Assembly: GCA_946645685.1 (NCBI GenBank)
Contig: CAMPCJ010000003.1
Span: 1-58,481 of the forward strand
Length of the DNA: 58,481 bases
Direction of reading: 5' to 3'
Source: an uncultured Clostridia bacterium
Lineage (GTDB): Bacteria; Bacillota; Clostridia; Oscillospirales; SIG627
Shown here: in pieces, positions 27,026-35,954 of the stretch
How the letters are laid out: each line of letters begins with the position of its first letter
Numbering within the stretch: the stretch's first letter is position 1
Program-made: the position numbers and the translations under genes
Notes under the pieces: generated by a model
What the model was told of the DNA's origin: nothing
What the model saw: only the letters and a program-made list of their open reading frames with translations
The model's database searches: none

Positions 27026-27895
27026 ATGCTCGGCTACGTCAAATGTGACCCCGGCACGCTTTTGGTGCGCCAGCACAATCTGTACCGGGCGCTTTACTGC
27101 GGGCTCTGCCGCAGCGCGCGAAAGCATTTCGGGCTGGCTTCTTCTCCTTTCCACAGCTACGATTTTGTGTTTTTGGCGGCAGCGCGTCTCCTTGTTTTCG
27201 GGGACGCGTACACCGTGGAGAAGCATATCTGCCCCACCCATCCTTTTCACAAGCGCGCCATGGTGGCGGACAACGATGTATTGAAGGACACCGCCTTTTG
27301 CCAGCTTCTGTTGGTAAGGGAAAAGATGAAGGACGATCTGGCGGATCGCGACTCCTCTCTGTTTCGCCATATTGCCTGCCGTCTTTGGCTTCCGCTTTTG
27401 AACGGTGAGATACGCCGGGCGGGAAAGAAGGATCCGGCGTACCGGGAGTTGACGGAGGAGCTTTCCGCCGCCTTTGCCGCCGGCAGAGAGAAGGAAAAGC
27501 AGGGGCAGGGGCTGGACGATATGTGTTCCGATTTTGCCTTGACCCTCTCCCGGCTGTCTTCCTTTCGTGCGGAAGGGAAGCAAAATCGGATCCTGTCCGG
27601 TTTGGGGGACAAGCTGGGGCGCTTCCTCTATACGCTGGACGCCCTGGACGATCTGGAGAAGGATCGAAAGAAGGGCGCGTTCAACCCCATTTTGAACTGT
27701 TTTTCTCCCCTGGATGACCAAAAAATAAGTCAGATCGATGACGTACAGCACTTTTATCTGCGTGAAATGGAATTGGCTCTTGCCCTGGCGGATGGCGATG
27801 GCGATCTGTCCGCGATCTGCATGAACGTGGTGACCAGGGGGCTGCCTCACGAGGAAAAGCGTGTATTGAAAGAGAGAAAGGAAAAAACGGCATGA
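27026..27895 (+). CDS. DUF5685-like conserved protein
   Basis: MLGYVKCDPGTLLVRQHNLYRALYCGLCRSARKHFGLASSPFHSYDFVFLAA...LDALDDLEKDRKKGAFNPIL. Confidence 0.7.
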   Translation: MLGYVKCDPGTLLVRQHNLYRALYCGLCRSARKHFGLASSPFHSYDFVFLAAARLLVFGDAYTVEKHICPTHPFHKRAMVADNDVLKDTAFCQLLLVREKMKDDLADRDSSLFRHIACRLWLPLLNGEIRRAGKKDPAYRELTEELSAAFAAGREKEKQGQGLDDMCSDFALTLSRLSSFRAEGKQNRILSGLGDKLGRFLYTLDALDDLEKDRKKGAFNPILNCFSPLDDQKISQIDDVQHFYLREMELALALADGDGDLSAICMNVVTRGLPHEEKRVLKERKEKTA

Positions 27896-28485
27896 AAGAT
27901 CCCTATCAGGTATTGGGCATTTCTCCGGATGCGACGGATGAAGAGGTGAAGGCGGCGTATCGGGAAATGGCAAAGAAATATCACCCGGACAATTACGCCA
28001 ATACGGAGTTTTCCGATATTGCCAATGAAAAGATGCAGTCCATCAACGAGGCGTATGATTCCATCCTCAAGGAAAGAGCTGCCGCCAAGTCCGGCGCAAG
28101 CTACGACGGTACCTCCTCCTCCGGGCAGGATCCGCGTTTCGCCCGCATTCGCTCCCTCATTCAGTCCGGGCGCTATACCGAAGCGGAAGTGCTTTTGGAT
28201 CAGGATCGGGTGGAAAATGCGGAGTGGTTTTATCTCAAGGGACTTTGCGCGGTAAACGCCCGGCGGTATAACGACGCTTCCACCTATTTTTCCCGGGCGA
28301 CCTCCATGGATCCCGGCAACCCCGAATACGCATCCATGTATCAGCGTTTTCACCGCACGGGCGGCGTGTTCGGCAACGGGCAGGGCGCGTCGGGGGGATG
28401 CGACTGCTGTGATACGTGTTCCGCTCTTCTGTGCGCGGATTGTATGTGCGAGATGTGCGGCGGCGACCTCATCCGGTGCTGCTGA
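27892..28485 (+). CDS. DnaJ-domain protein with Cys-rich C-terminal tail
   Basis: DPYQVLGISPDATDEEVKAAYREMAKKYHPDN; tail GGCDCCDTCSALLCADCMCEMCGGDLIRCC. Confidence 0.9.
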   Translation: MKDPYQVLGISPDATDEEVKAAYREMAKKYHPDNYANTEFSDIANEKMQSINEAYDSILKERAAAKSGASYDGTSSSGQDPRFARIRSLIQSGRYTEAEVLLDQDRVENAEWFYLKGLCAVNARRYNDASTYFSRATSMDPGNPEYASMYQRFHRTGGVFGNGQGASGGCDCCDTCSALLCADCMCEMCGGDLIRCC

Positions 28486-29000
28486 TGAGGAGAAACGGGA
28501 ACGCCCGGAAAGTTGCCTTCTGCGCGATGCTCAGCGCCCTTGTTGTGGCGATCCTGGCAGTGGGCAGTGTGATCGGCGTTTTGGATCTGTCGCTGTCTCT
28601 CATCGCCGGTGCCGTCGTCCTTCTTGCGGATCTGGAGTTTTCCGCCGGCTACGGCTGGAGTGTTTTTGCCGTCTCCGGCGTTCTGTCCTTCCTGCTTCCG
28701 GTGAAAACGCCCGCCTTTCTCTTTGTTTTGTTCTTCGGATGGTATCCGCTGTTCAGAAAGGCGATCTTTCGGGTGAAAAAGCCCGTGCGTATTCTGATCA
28801 AGGTGACTTTGTTTGAGGTTTTGACAGCGATCTATCTTTTCGTTTCCATGCATTTTCTTGGCGCTGGGGAACAGCCCTTTTGGATGACCCTTTTGATCGC
28901 CCTTTCGGCAAATCTGATGTTCGGTCTGTACGAGCCTGCGCTGGATCGGGTGATTCGCTTCTATGAGGACAGACTGCGAGGCAAACTATTCTTTCGCTGA
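28485..29000 (+). CDS. Conserved integral membrane protein
   Basis: MRRNGNARKVAFCAMLSALVVAILAVGSVIGVLDLSLSLIAGAVVLL; ATGA overlap with the DnaJ-domain gene; several TM segments. Confidence 0.8.
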   Translation: MRRNGNARKVAFCAMLSALVVAILAVGSVIGVLDLSLSLIAGAVVLLADLEFSAGYGWSVFAVSGVLSFLLPVKTPAFLFVLFFGWYPLFRKAIFRVKKPVRILIKVTLFEVLTAIYLFVSMHFLGAGEQPFWMTLLIALSANLMFGLYEPALDRVIRFYEDRLRGKLFFR

Positions 29001-29021
29001 TTTTTCGCAGGGAGGAGATTT

Positions 29022-30224
29022 ATGACAAAGATTTTGGAACGTTACGCCATGACGGAAGACAATCCCAAGTGGGAGAGCGCCGTAGAGCGCGTTCGTCCTC
29101 TTTACGTCCGGCAGAATGAGACCCGTACGCCCTTTTTCCGGGATTATACCCGTATCATTCATTCTTCTGCTTTCCGGCGCCTGAAACATAAGACCCAGGT
29201 GTTTTTCTCTCCCCAAAGCGATCACATCTGTACCCGCATCGAACACGTTCTGCACGTGGAATCCATTTCCACCGCCATTGCCGATTCCCTGGGGCTCAAC
29301 GGCGAGCTGGTGCGTTCCATCGCCGTGGGACACGATTTGGGTCATTCTCCCTTCGGTCATAAGGGAGAAAAGGTCATCGACGCGATCTCCCGCCGGGAAA
29401 CGGGAGTCGGATTCTGGCACGAGAGGAATTCTCTGTTCTGCGTGGATTCCATCGAGCTTTTGGAAGACGCCGACCGGAACAGACAGACCTTAAATCTGAC
29501 CTACGCCGTCCGGGACGGCTTGATCTGCCATTGCGGTGAATCCATGCGCAACCGCCTCTTTCCTCGGGAGGAAGTGATCGACCTTACGACCATCACCATC
29601 CCCGGTAAGGTGGATCCTTTTTCCTATGAGGGCTGCGTGGTGCGGATGGCGGATCGGATTTCCTACGTGGGTCGGGACATTGAAGACGCCGTCGCCCTTG
29701 GCATTCTGGACAAGGAAAAAATGCAGGAACTGACGGATCTGGTGGGGCGTTTTACCGGCAACAAGATCAATAATACCATCATCATCAATTATCTCATTCA
29801 GGATCTTTGCGGGGCGTCCTCTCCCGAAACGGGCATCTGCTTTTCCGAGCCCACCAATGAATTCTTTACGCTCTTGCAGAAATTCAACTATGAAAATATC
29901 TATCGCGTCCCTCGCGTGACCCGCGCCGACGCCTATTTTGAGTTGGTCATTACCGGCATTTTCGATCTCCTTTACAGTGTCTATGACGGGGAGCGCACCC
30001 TGGAGCGCTTACGGGAGTTTGCGGTCAGCTATCCTTTGGTGGGGCACGCGTTCCTCAACTGGCTGGACTGTTATCGTACCGGAAAGCGAGCCCCCAATCT
30101 GTTGAATCCGCCGGTGTTTGATCCCGCTGATCGGGCATCTTTTGCCCGGGCGATCTTAAGTTACATTGCCGGTATGTCCGACAAATACGCCATTGATTCG
30201 TACAACGAGATCATCAGTTTTTAA
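29022..30224 (+). CDS. dgt: Deoxyguanosinetriphosphate triphosphohydrolase family protein (HD domain)
   Basis: RIIHSSAFRRLKHKTQVF, TRIEHVLHVESIS, AVGHDLGHSPFGHKGE, RMADRISYVGRDIEDA. Confidence 0.93.
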   Translation: MTKILERYAMTEDNPKWESAVERVRPLYVRQNETRTPFFRDYTRIIHSSAFRRLKHKTQVFFSPQSDHICTRIEHVLHVESISTAIADSLGLNGELVRSIAVGHDLGHSPFGHKGEKVIDAISRRETGVGFWHERNSLFCVDSIELLEDADRNRQTLNLTYAVRDGLICHCGESMRNRLFPREEVIDLTTITIPGKVDPFSYEGCVVRMADRISYVGRDIEDAVALGILDKEKMQELTDLVGRFTGNKINNTIIINYLIQDLCGASSPETGICFSEPTNEFFTLLQKFNYENIYRVPRVTRADAYFELVITGIFDLLYSVYDGERTLERLREFAVSYPLVGHAFLNWLDCYRTGKRAPNLLNPPVFDPADRASFARAILSYIAGMSDKYAIDSYNEIISF

Positions 30225-30233
30225 GGAAGATTT

Positions 30234-30881
30234 ATGCGGGTTTTAGTTTTTTGTTTCGGCGAATATCAGACCAATACGTATTTCTGCTTTGATGAAAACG
30301 GAAACTGCGTTGTGATCGATCCCGGCATGGACGGGGCGTCCGTGACGGAAAAACTGCGTGAAAAGGGGCTGACCCCTTCTTACATCCTTTTGACTCACGG
30401 TCACTTCGATCACATTTTGGGTGTCAAAGCGCTGCACGAAGCCACCGGCGCCAAGATCTGCATCCACGCCGACGACGCGCCTCTTTTATCCGATCCCGGT
30501 CAAAATGCCGCCGTCTATTTTTACCGGGGACAAACGGGATCTTTTCCGTCCACCCGGGCGGACGTGCTGCTCCATGACGGGGATGAGATCGTTTGCGGAT
30601 CCTTTTCCTTCCGTGTGATGCATACCCCGGGGCACACCCCCGGTTCCGTTTGTTTTCGCAGCGGAGAGACTCTGTTTTGCGGGGATACCGTTTTTGCTTA
30701 CGGGTACGGCCGCACCGACCTGGCGGGAGGAGATCCGGAAGCCATGTCCCGCTCCCTGGAACGCCTCGCCGCCATTCCCGAGAATTTGAAGCTGTGTCCC
30801 GGTCACGGCAACTCCGCACACCTGGATCGATGCCGGGAAAGTTTGAAAGTTTACGCCCGTATCCTTCAAATGGAGAAGTAA
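30234..30881 (+). CDS. MBL-fold metallohydrolase (glyoxalase II-like)
   Basis: NCVVIDPG, LTHGHFDHILG, HTPGHTPGSVCF, FCGDTVF, LCPGHG. Confidence 0.93.
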   Translation: MRVLVFCFGEYQTNTYFCFDENGNCVVIDPGMDGASVTEKLREKGLTPSYILLTHGHFDHILGVKALHEATGAKICIHADDAPLLSDPGQNAAVYFYRGQTGSFPSTRADVLLHDGDEIVCGSFSFRVMHTPGHTPGSVCFRSGETLFCGDTVFAYGYGRTDLAGGDPEAMSRSLERLAAIPENLKLCPGHGNSAHLDRCRESLKVYARILQMEK

Positions 30882-30882
30882 T

Positions 30883-32133
30883 ATGAAACAGCACGGTACA
30901 AACAAGATCGCCGCCCTCGGCTGCGTTCTTTTCGCCGTGCTGTTTCTTTCCTCCTGCGCCAAAGAAGCTCCATCCGCTCCGCAATTTGTTCCGCTTGCCG
31001 CTCTTGTACCGTTGGAAGCGAGCGTCCCGCTTTTGCCGCCGGAGATCATAGTGCCGGAAGAGGAGCTGCCGGAGGATCTGACCGTTCTTTCTCAAGGGAT
31101 TTGGGAGGAAGATCACGTTCACGCCTTTCACCTCGTCTCGTCCCGGATGGCCACCTGCTCTCAAGAAGGGGCTTGCTTGTATACCTGCGAATGCGGCAGG
31201 GAGGTGGGCGGCGCTCTGAAAAAGACAGCGCACGATCCCGGGGAAGCTTCCTGCACCGAAAACGCGGTGTGCCGGGCTTGCGGCGCGGTCATAAAAGAGG
31301 CTCTGGGGCATACGTTCCCCCGGTGCTCCGACCGCTGTTCCCGGTGCGGTTATACGCTCACCCGGTCTTTTTATGTGCTGGGTAAGGAATTGGAATTTGA
31401 CGAATCGGCTTCATCCGTCCGGGAAAAGCTGGGCGCACCCACGGCGGTGGTAAACGAGGGCAGCCTGTTTACTTATGTTTACGCCCGTGACTTGAAGCGA
31501 TTGACCTTTATTCAGATGGATGAAGGGGGCGTCTGGGGCGTTTTCAGCTTTGATCCCGCTCTTCGGATGCGCCGGGAGAACAGCGCTTTCGGGTTATCCG
31601 ATTTTGCCGGCGTAAGTTTACCCGGTATTTCGGACGCTTGTCTGGTTTTCGGGGATGCCGCCGCATACGCTTTCCTGGACGGAAATACCCCTTACGCATT
31701 GTGGATGCGGCTGGATGAATATGAGTATAACTTTGCCTCCGACCCTTCCGTATTCCGGGATTTTGCCGGGCAGGAAACCCTTTCCCTGTATTTTACCAAC
31801 GCCCAGCGCGCCCGGGCCGGGCGCCGTTCCCTGATCCGCTCTTCCGAAGCGGACGCAGTTGCGCGGGAGTATTGCGATGAACTGATCCGGACGGATCGCT
31901 TTGAACATGATTACAGCTTTGAATGGCGTTTGCGGGAGAAGGGCGTTCCGTGGAAATTTGCCGGAGAAAACCTATCTTTGGGCTATGTCAACTGTTTCTT
32001 TGTGTGCGACGCTTATCTCAATTCACCGGAGCATCGGGAGAACCTGCTCAGCGCCGATTACACCCATCTCGGCTTGAGTTACCGGAAAGCGGGTGGAACG
32101 GTTTACGGCGCGCAGGAGTTTTTCAGTACGTAA
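30883..32133 (+). CDS. Secreted lipoprotein with Cys/His-rich repeats and C-terminal CAP/SCP domain
   Basis: Lipobox-like LFLSSC; CSQEGACLYTCECG...CTENAVCRACG...CSDRCSRCG; CAP-like NAQRARAGRRSL...FAGENLSLGY...SPEHRENLLSADYTHLG. Confidence 0.85.
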   Translation: MKQHGTNKIAALGCVLFAVLFLSSCAKEAPSAPQFVPLAALVPLEASVPLLPPEIIVPEEELPEDLTVLSQGIWEEDHVHAFHLVSSRMATCSQEGACLYTCECGREVGGALKKTAHDPGEASCTENAVCRACGAVIKEALGHTFPRCSDRCSRCGYTLTRSFYVLGKELEFDESASSVREKLGAPTAVVNEGSLFTYVYARDLKRLTFIQMDEGGVWGVFSFDPALRMRRENSAFGLSDFAGVSLPGISDACLVFGDAAAYAFLDGNTPYALWMRLDEYEYNFASDPSVFRDFAGQETLSLYFTNAQRARAGRRSLIRSSEADAVAREYCDELIRTDRFEHDYSFEWRLREKGVPWKFAGENLSLGYVNCFFVCDAYLNSPEHRENLLSADYTHLGLSYRKAGGTVYGAQEFFST

Positions 32134-32162
32134 AAAAAGATCGACCACGTCGATCTTTTTTT
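32132..32162. terminator. Bidirectional terminator between convergent CAP gene and spoIIIAH
   Basis: AAAAAAAGATCGAC-cac-GTCGATCTTTTTTT. Confidence 0.88.
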
Positions 32163-32169
32163 ACGCGCG

Positions 32170-32838
32170 TTAGCCTGCGTTTTTCTCAATGATTTTCACG
32201 TCCTTGGGCGTGATCTGCGCTTCCAGATAAACGATCTCCTTGATCTGGGCGATCTCCGCCGGGGTCAGCCCCTCGGAAGATACCACGATATTGGCGCTGT
32301 CCTCCGTGATCACCGCGACGCATTCCCGGAAGCCCTTGGCTTTTACCAGATTCTCAATGTCGATCTCCCAGTCGGTCTCGTTTGCGATCCGTTCCATCTG
32401 GGTGTAAGCGCTTGTTTTCGCGGCGTCGTCGGCGGTGACGTCCTCGGTGATGTTCATCAAAACCTCCAACGCCTCACCCCGCGCTCTTTCCCGATCCAGC
32501 ACGGCGGCGGCAAAGAAATCCGCTCCCTGGGCTTCGATCTCCGTTTGATCCGCCGGAAGATCCGTCTTCACCTTGCTTGCTCCAATGCCGTATCGCACGT
32601 TGATATACCCCGCCACTGCGATCAACACCAGGCACAGAGCGGCTACGGCTCCCCGGACGTTGATGCTCTTCCATGGGAAGGGCTTGATGTGGATCTTTTC
32701 CGCCCATGCACGAATTTTGGCAAAGCGCACGGGCTTCTTTTCTTCTTCCGGAACGATCAAAGCCGTATCTTCCTTGTCCTTCCCTCGAATGATCTCTTTT
32801 GGCAGTTTGATTTTTTTCAGTCTCTCCATCTCGGTCAC
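32170..32838 (-). CDS. spoIIIAH: Stage III sporulation protein AH (SpoIIIAH-like)
   Basis: Single TM, C-terminal AKTSAYTQMERIANETDWEIDIENLVKAKGFRECVAVITEDSANIVV; last gene of the spoIIIA operon. Confidence 0.92.
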   Translation of the reverse strand: MTEMERLKKIKLPKEIIRGKDKEDTALIVPEEEKKPVRFAKIRAWAEKIHIKPFPWKSINVRGAVAALCLVLIAVAGYINVRYGIGASKVKTDLPADQTEIEAQGADFFAAAVLDRERARGEALEVLMNITEDVTADDAAKTSAYTQMERIANETDWEIDIENLVKAKGFRECVAVITEDSANIVVSSEGLTPAEIAQIKEIVYLEAQITPKDVKIIEKNAG

Positions 32839-32841
32839 TCC

Positions 32842-33330
32842 TTACTCAGTTACGTAAATTCGATTGACGCTCAGATCTAAAGCGCCGGCGATCAACCCGA
32901 TCACTTTTTGTTTCAGCAAAACGTTTCCGGCACCCTTGCAGACAACACTCACCCCCTTGATCTCCGGCGCGGAAACAACGCGTAAGACCGGCTCGCTCTG
33001 GTCATTCGACGTTCGATAGAGCAGTGTTGGCTCTCCCGCCGCGCCGCCGGCCATGACGCTTTGGGAGGCGCCCGTTTCATACTGATAGCGGGCGGATCCG
33101 GCAAGGGTGACCATCACCTTCACGTCGCAAACGCCGTCCACGCTTTCGATCATCTCCGCCAGGCGCGTTTCCAGTTTGTTCGTGTAGTCCGCCTCGTCAA
33201 AACCGGTAGTCGCTTTTTTCTCTGCTTGAGTATATTCGCCTATCAGCATAAAAATGATGCCTAAGGCGAGGATTCCCGCAAAGAGAAGCGTCTTTTTTTT
33301 CGTCAGATTTTTTATGATGGATCGGATCAT
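32842..33330 (-). CDS. spoIIIAG: Stage III sporulation protein AG
   Basis: YTNKLETRLAEMIESVDGVCDVKVMVTLAGSARYQYE...EIKGVSVVCKGAGN. Confidence 0.93.
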   Translation of the reverse strand: MIRSIIKNLTKKKTLLFAGILALGIIFMLIGEYTQAEKKATTGFDEADYTNKLETRLAEMIESVDGVCDVKVMVTLAGSARYQYETGASQSVMAGGAAGEPTLLYRTSNDQSEPVLRVVSAPEIKGVSVVCKGAGNVLLKQKVIGLIAGALDLSVNRIYVTE

Positions 33331-33773
33331 TGCTTTGTCCTTTCATTCGGCGATGCCAGTTGATTGGCGATCAGGAAATCATGGATCCGTTTTCCCAGTT
33401 CCCGATCCGCCGTGATCACGCGGATGGACGTAATGGTACTTGTGCTTTCATCCGTATCGAAAAGGATCCGGTAGTCTCCGGTTGGGAAAGCAGACCGGAT
33501 CCTCTCTTCGATCCTCTCCCGGCTTCGCTCCAGCAAGAGGGACGCCGGATCATAGCGAAGTCCTTCATCCGCCTTGGCAAAGTCGCCGAACCGTATGGAG
33601 GCGGGCGCTTTCAGAAGAGAGAGAAAAGGGGAGATCAGAACGAGGAGCAGGATCAGCGCGGCAAGGAAGCGAAGGGGTTTATAAAACGGGGATTTTTCGC
33701 CCCGGGGCAATAAGAAGGAAAATATGCCCCTGATGCACAAGGCAAGAATGACGGTGATCGCCCACGCTTTCAT
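33327..33773 (-). CDS. spoIIIAF: Stage III sporulation protein AF
   Basis: MKAWAITVILALCIRGIFSFLLPRGEKSPFYKPLRFLAALILLLVLISPF; operon position. Confidence 0.88.
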   Translation of the reverse strand: MKAWAITVILALCIRGIFSFLLPRGEKSPFYKPLRFLAALILLLVLISPFLSLLKAPASIRFGDFAKADEGLRYDPASLLLERSRERIEERIRSAFPTGDYRILFDTDESTSTITSIRVITADRELGKRIHDFLIANQLASPNERTKQ

Positions 33774-34885
33774 GACGAGCCTCCTCCCAGAAATAAAAAG
33801 ACGCTGAAGAGAAAATAACAGCCTTGAAACGCCATGACCGCAAGCAGCAGATCCCACACCACGCACACGCCTTTTAAGAAGGCGGCGCATTCCTTATCCC
33901 CCAGCAGCTCGCTCGCGGCGCCCGCAAGGGAAAGAACGGCCTTTTGAACGGCGAGGAGCAGAAGAGGGCGCCCCAGCAAGTAAACCAGGATGACAACGCA
34001 GAAGACGCCGCATTCCTTGCTGACCAGATCCAGACCCGCGGCAAGGGTGCGGGCGCTCTCCCCCACCAGATTGCCTACCACCGGGATAAAGGATCCGGCT
34101 GCAAATCGCACCCCGCGCATGGCAACGGAGTCAGCGGCGCCGCAGAGGGCGTTTTGCAGGGTCAGAATTGCGCTCAGGATGGTAAAGAGGAAAACAAAGC
34201 TGCGTTTTAAAAACTTCGCCACATACCCGGTCAAGGATGAAGCGTCCCCTCCAAGGGATCCCGCAAGGGTCAGCGCCATCAGAAAACGAAGAGTCGGCGC
34301 AAGGATCTTGGAGGTGATCACGGAGAAAACGGCGATCACGTGCTGCAGGCTCACCCCCTGCAGTGTCGCCCTTTGCACCTGCCCTTTCATGACAAGAAGC
34401 ATCCCGGAAACGGGAAGGGAAGCAAGGAGAAAGGTGTTGGTGGCGTTCATGGTGTCAAAAGCGACCTTGAGCGTCGAAGAAAGGGCGTTTTGCAGGATCA
34501 GGGTCAAAGAGAGGATCGTCACGGCACGAAAGGCGAGGGAGAGCGGGGATGTACCGCTTTCCGCCGCTTTCCATACCGCTCCCAGCAATAAAACGGCGCA
34601 TATCTTTGCCAAAAGCTTTGCGCCGTCCGCGATCCCGAAAGACAACGCTTCCAGGAAAAAGGAACGCAGCTTGTTCCAAAAAGCGGCGTAGCTTTCTCCT
34701 TGGGAGAAGTTTCGGATCGATTCCGTATCGATCTCCTTCGGCGCCGATTCCCAAAGCTTCTCTTCCCGGATGAATTCTCTGGCGTCATCCGCCGCGTCCG
34801 CGCGGCAAACAGGCGCCCAATAGAGAAGCAGAGCCGGAAGGAACAGGAGGGGAACAAGTTTTAAGACAAAAGGCCCGTAATGGCG
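33770..34885 (-). CDS. spoIIIAE: Stage III sporulation protein AE (start codon not identified; 5' boundary approximate)
   Basis: LLFLPALLLYWAPVCRADA signal-like region, then the conserved multi-TM SpoIIIAE body; no in-frame ATG/GTG/TTG near the end of spoIIIAD. Confidence 0.85.
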   Translation of the reverse strand, partial: RHYGPFVLKLVPLLFLPALLLYWAPVCRADAADDAREFIREEKLWESAPKEIDTESIRNFSQGESYAAFWNKLRSFFLEALSFGIADGAKLLAKICAVLLLGAVWKAAESGTSPLSLAFRAVTILSLTLILQNALSSTLKVAFDTMNATNTFLLASLPVSGMLLVMKGQVQRATLQGVSLQHVIAVFSVITSKILAPTLRFLMALTLAGSLGGDASSLTGYVAKFLKRSFVFLFTILSAILTLQNALCGAADSVAMRGVRFAAGSFIPVVGNLVGESARTLAAGLDLVSKECGVFCVVILVYLLGRPLLLLAVQKAVLSLAGAASELLGDKECAAFLKGVCVVWDLLLAVMAFQGCYFLFSVFLFLGGGSS

Positions 34886-35244
34886 GCGAGTGTGCTTTTT
34901 AAGAGGGGAAGAGCCAGGGACACCAGAGCGATCTTTCCGCAGAATTCCAGCTTTTCCGCCGTACCGGTCTCCCCGAGATCCCGGCAGACCCCGGCGGCAA
35001 AAGAAATGACCAGAGCCAGCCCCAAAGCGCGAAACAAGGCGGAAAAGGCGCTTTCCGCCATCGTTCCTTTGGTCATGCCCATCAGGGCGGCTGCCAGCGG
35101 CAACAGTTCCTTTACGGCGTAGATCCAGAATACGATTCCAGCCGCCGTCACGGTCAAAGCGCCCCATTTCGGCTCCATCTGCTTTACACAGGCCGCCAGG
35201 AATACGGCAAGAATGGCGAACGCGCATAATCCGACCACGCTCAT
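34861..35244 (-). CDS. spoIIIAD: Stage III sporulation protein AD
   Basis: VKQMEPKWGALTVTAAGIVFWIYAVKELLPLAAAL...ALGLALVISFAAGVCRDLGETGTAEKLEFCGKIALVSLALPLL. Confidence 0.93.
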   Translation of the reverse strand: MSVVGLCAFAILAVFLAACVKQMEPKWGALTVTAAGIVFWIYAVKELLPLAAALMGMTKGTMAESAFSALFRALGLALVISFAAGVCRDLGETGTAEKLEFCGKIALVSLALPLLKSTLAAITGLLS

Positions 35245-35435
35245 ATTCCGAAGGTGTTTCGCACCGTATTGACCAGTTTGGCGATCTCACCCACCAACAG
35301 GATCAATGCCACAACGATGCCGCCCAGGGTCACGTATCCCGCCTGCTCGTCTTTCCCGCTTTTGGTCAGGATCTGGCACAGAGCGCTGACAAGCAAGCCG
35401 ATGCCGGCGATCTTCAGTAACAACGATACGTCCAT
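35241..35435 (-). CDS. spoIIIAC: Stage III sporulation protein AC
   Basis: MDVSLLLKIAGIGLLVSALCQILTKSGKDEQAGYVTLGGIVVALILLVGEIAKLVNTVRNTFGI. Confidence 0.95.
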   Translation of the reverse strand: MDVSLLLKIAGIGLLVSALCQILTKSGKDEQAGYVTLGGIVVALILLVGEIAKLVNTVRNTFGI

Positions 35436-35450
35436 GTTTTTCTCCTTTTC

Positions 35451-35954
35451 CTACCAGAACAGGATCAGAACGGCAAGTCCCGCCGTACATCCCACGGTGA
35501 CAGTCAGCCGTATTCCCGACCACAGCCCTTGTTTCTCCTTGGCGGCAAGATCGTTCAGCGAGTGGGAAAGCACCTCGCAAGCCTTTGCTTGCTCCCCCAT
35601 GCCCATGGTGCCGAAGGTCTTGGCGAAGGAAAGAAACGTCTCTTTGACTTCATAGCCGACTTCTTGCCGGGCAAAGAAGGCATTCGCCGCCCGATACAGG
35701 GCTCCGCCGGGCTTTTTGACAGTCTCCTCCAGAAGAAGGGTCGTAAACCCCGCCTCATCCAGCGCCTTGTGGGAAAATCCTCGGAAGATCTGCTCCTGCG
35801 GAAGCGCCAGCCGCGTTACGCCGTCCCGCAAAACGTCCGCAAAGGCGGCAAGGCCGATCGTAAGGAGAGCGCGCCTATAACGTCGTACGGCTTGCCAAAC
35901 GCCGCTTCCGGCAGAGAAAAGCGCCAGAAGGACAAGTCCGATATGCCGGATCAT
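35451..35954 (-). CDS. spoIIIAB: Stage III sporulation protein AB
   Basis: GLAAFADVLRDGVTRLALPQEQIF...TFLSFAKTFGTMGMGEQAKACEVLSHSL. Confidence 0.9.
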   Translation of the reverse strand: MIRHIGLVLLALFSAGSGVWQAVRRYRRALLTIGLAAFADVLRDGVTRLALPQEQIFRGFSHKALDEAGFTTLLLEETVKKPGGALYRAANAFFARQEVGYEVKETFLSFAKTFGTMGMGEQAKACEVLSHSLNDLAAKEKQGLWSGIRLTVTVGCTAGLAVLILFW

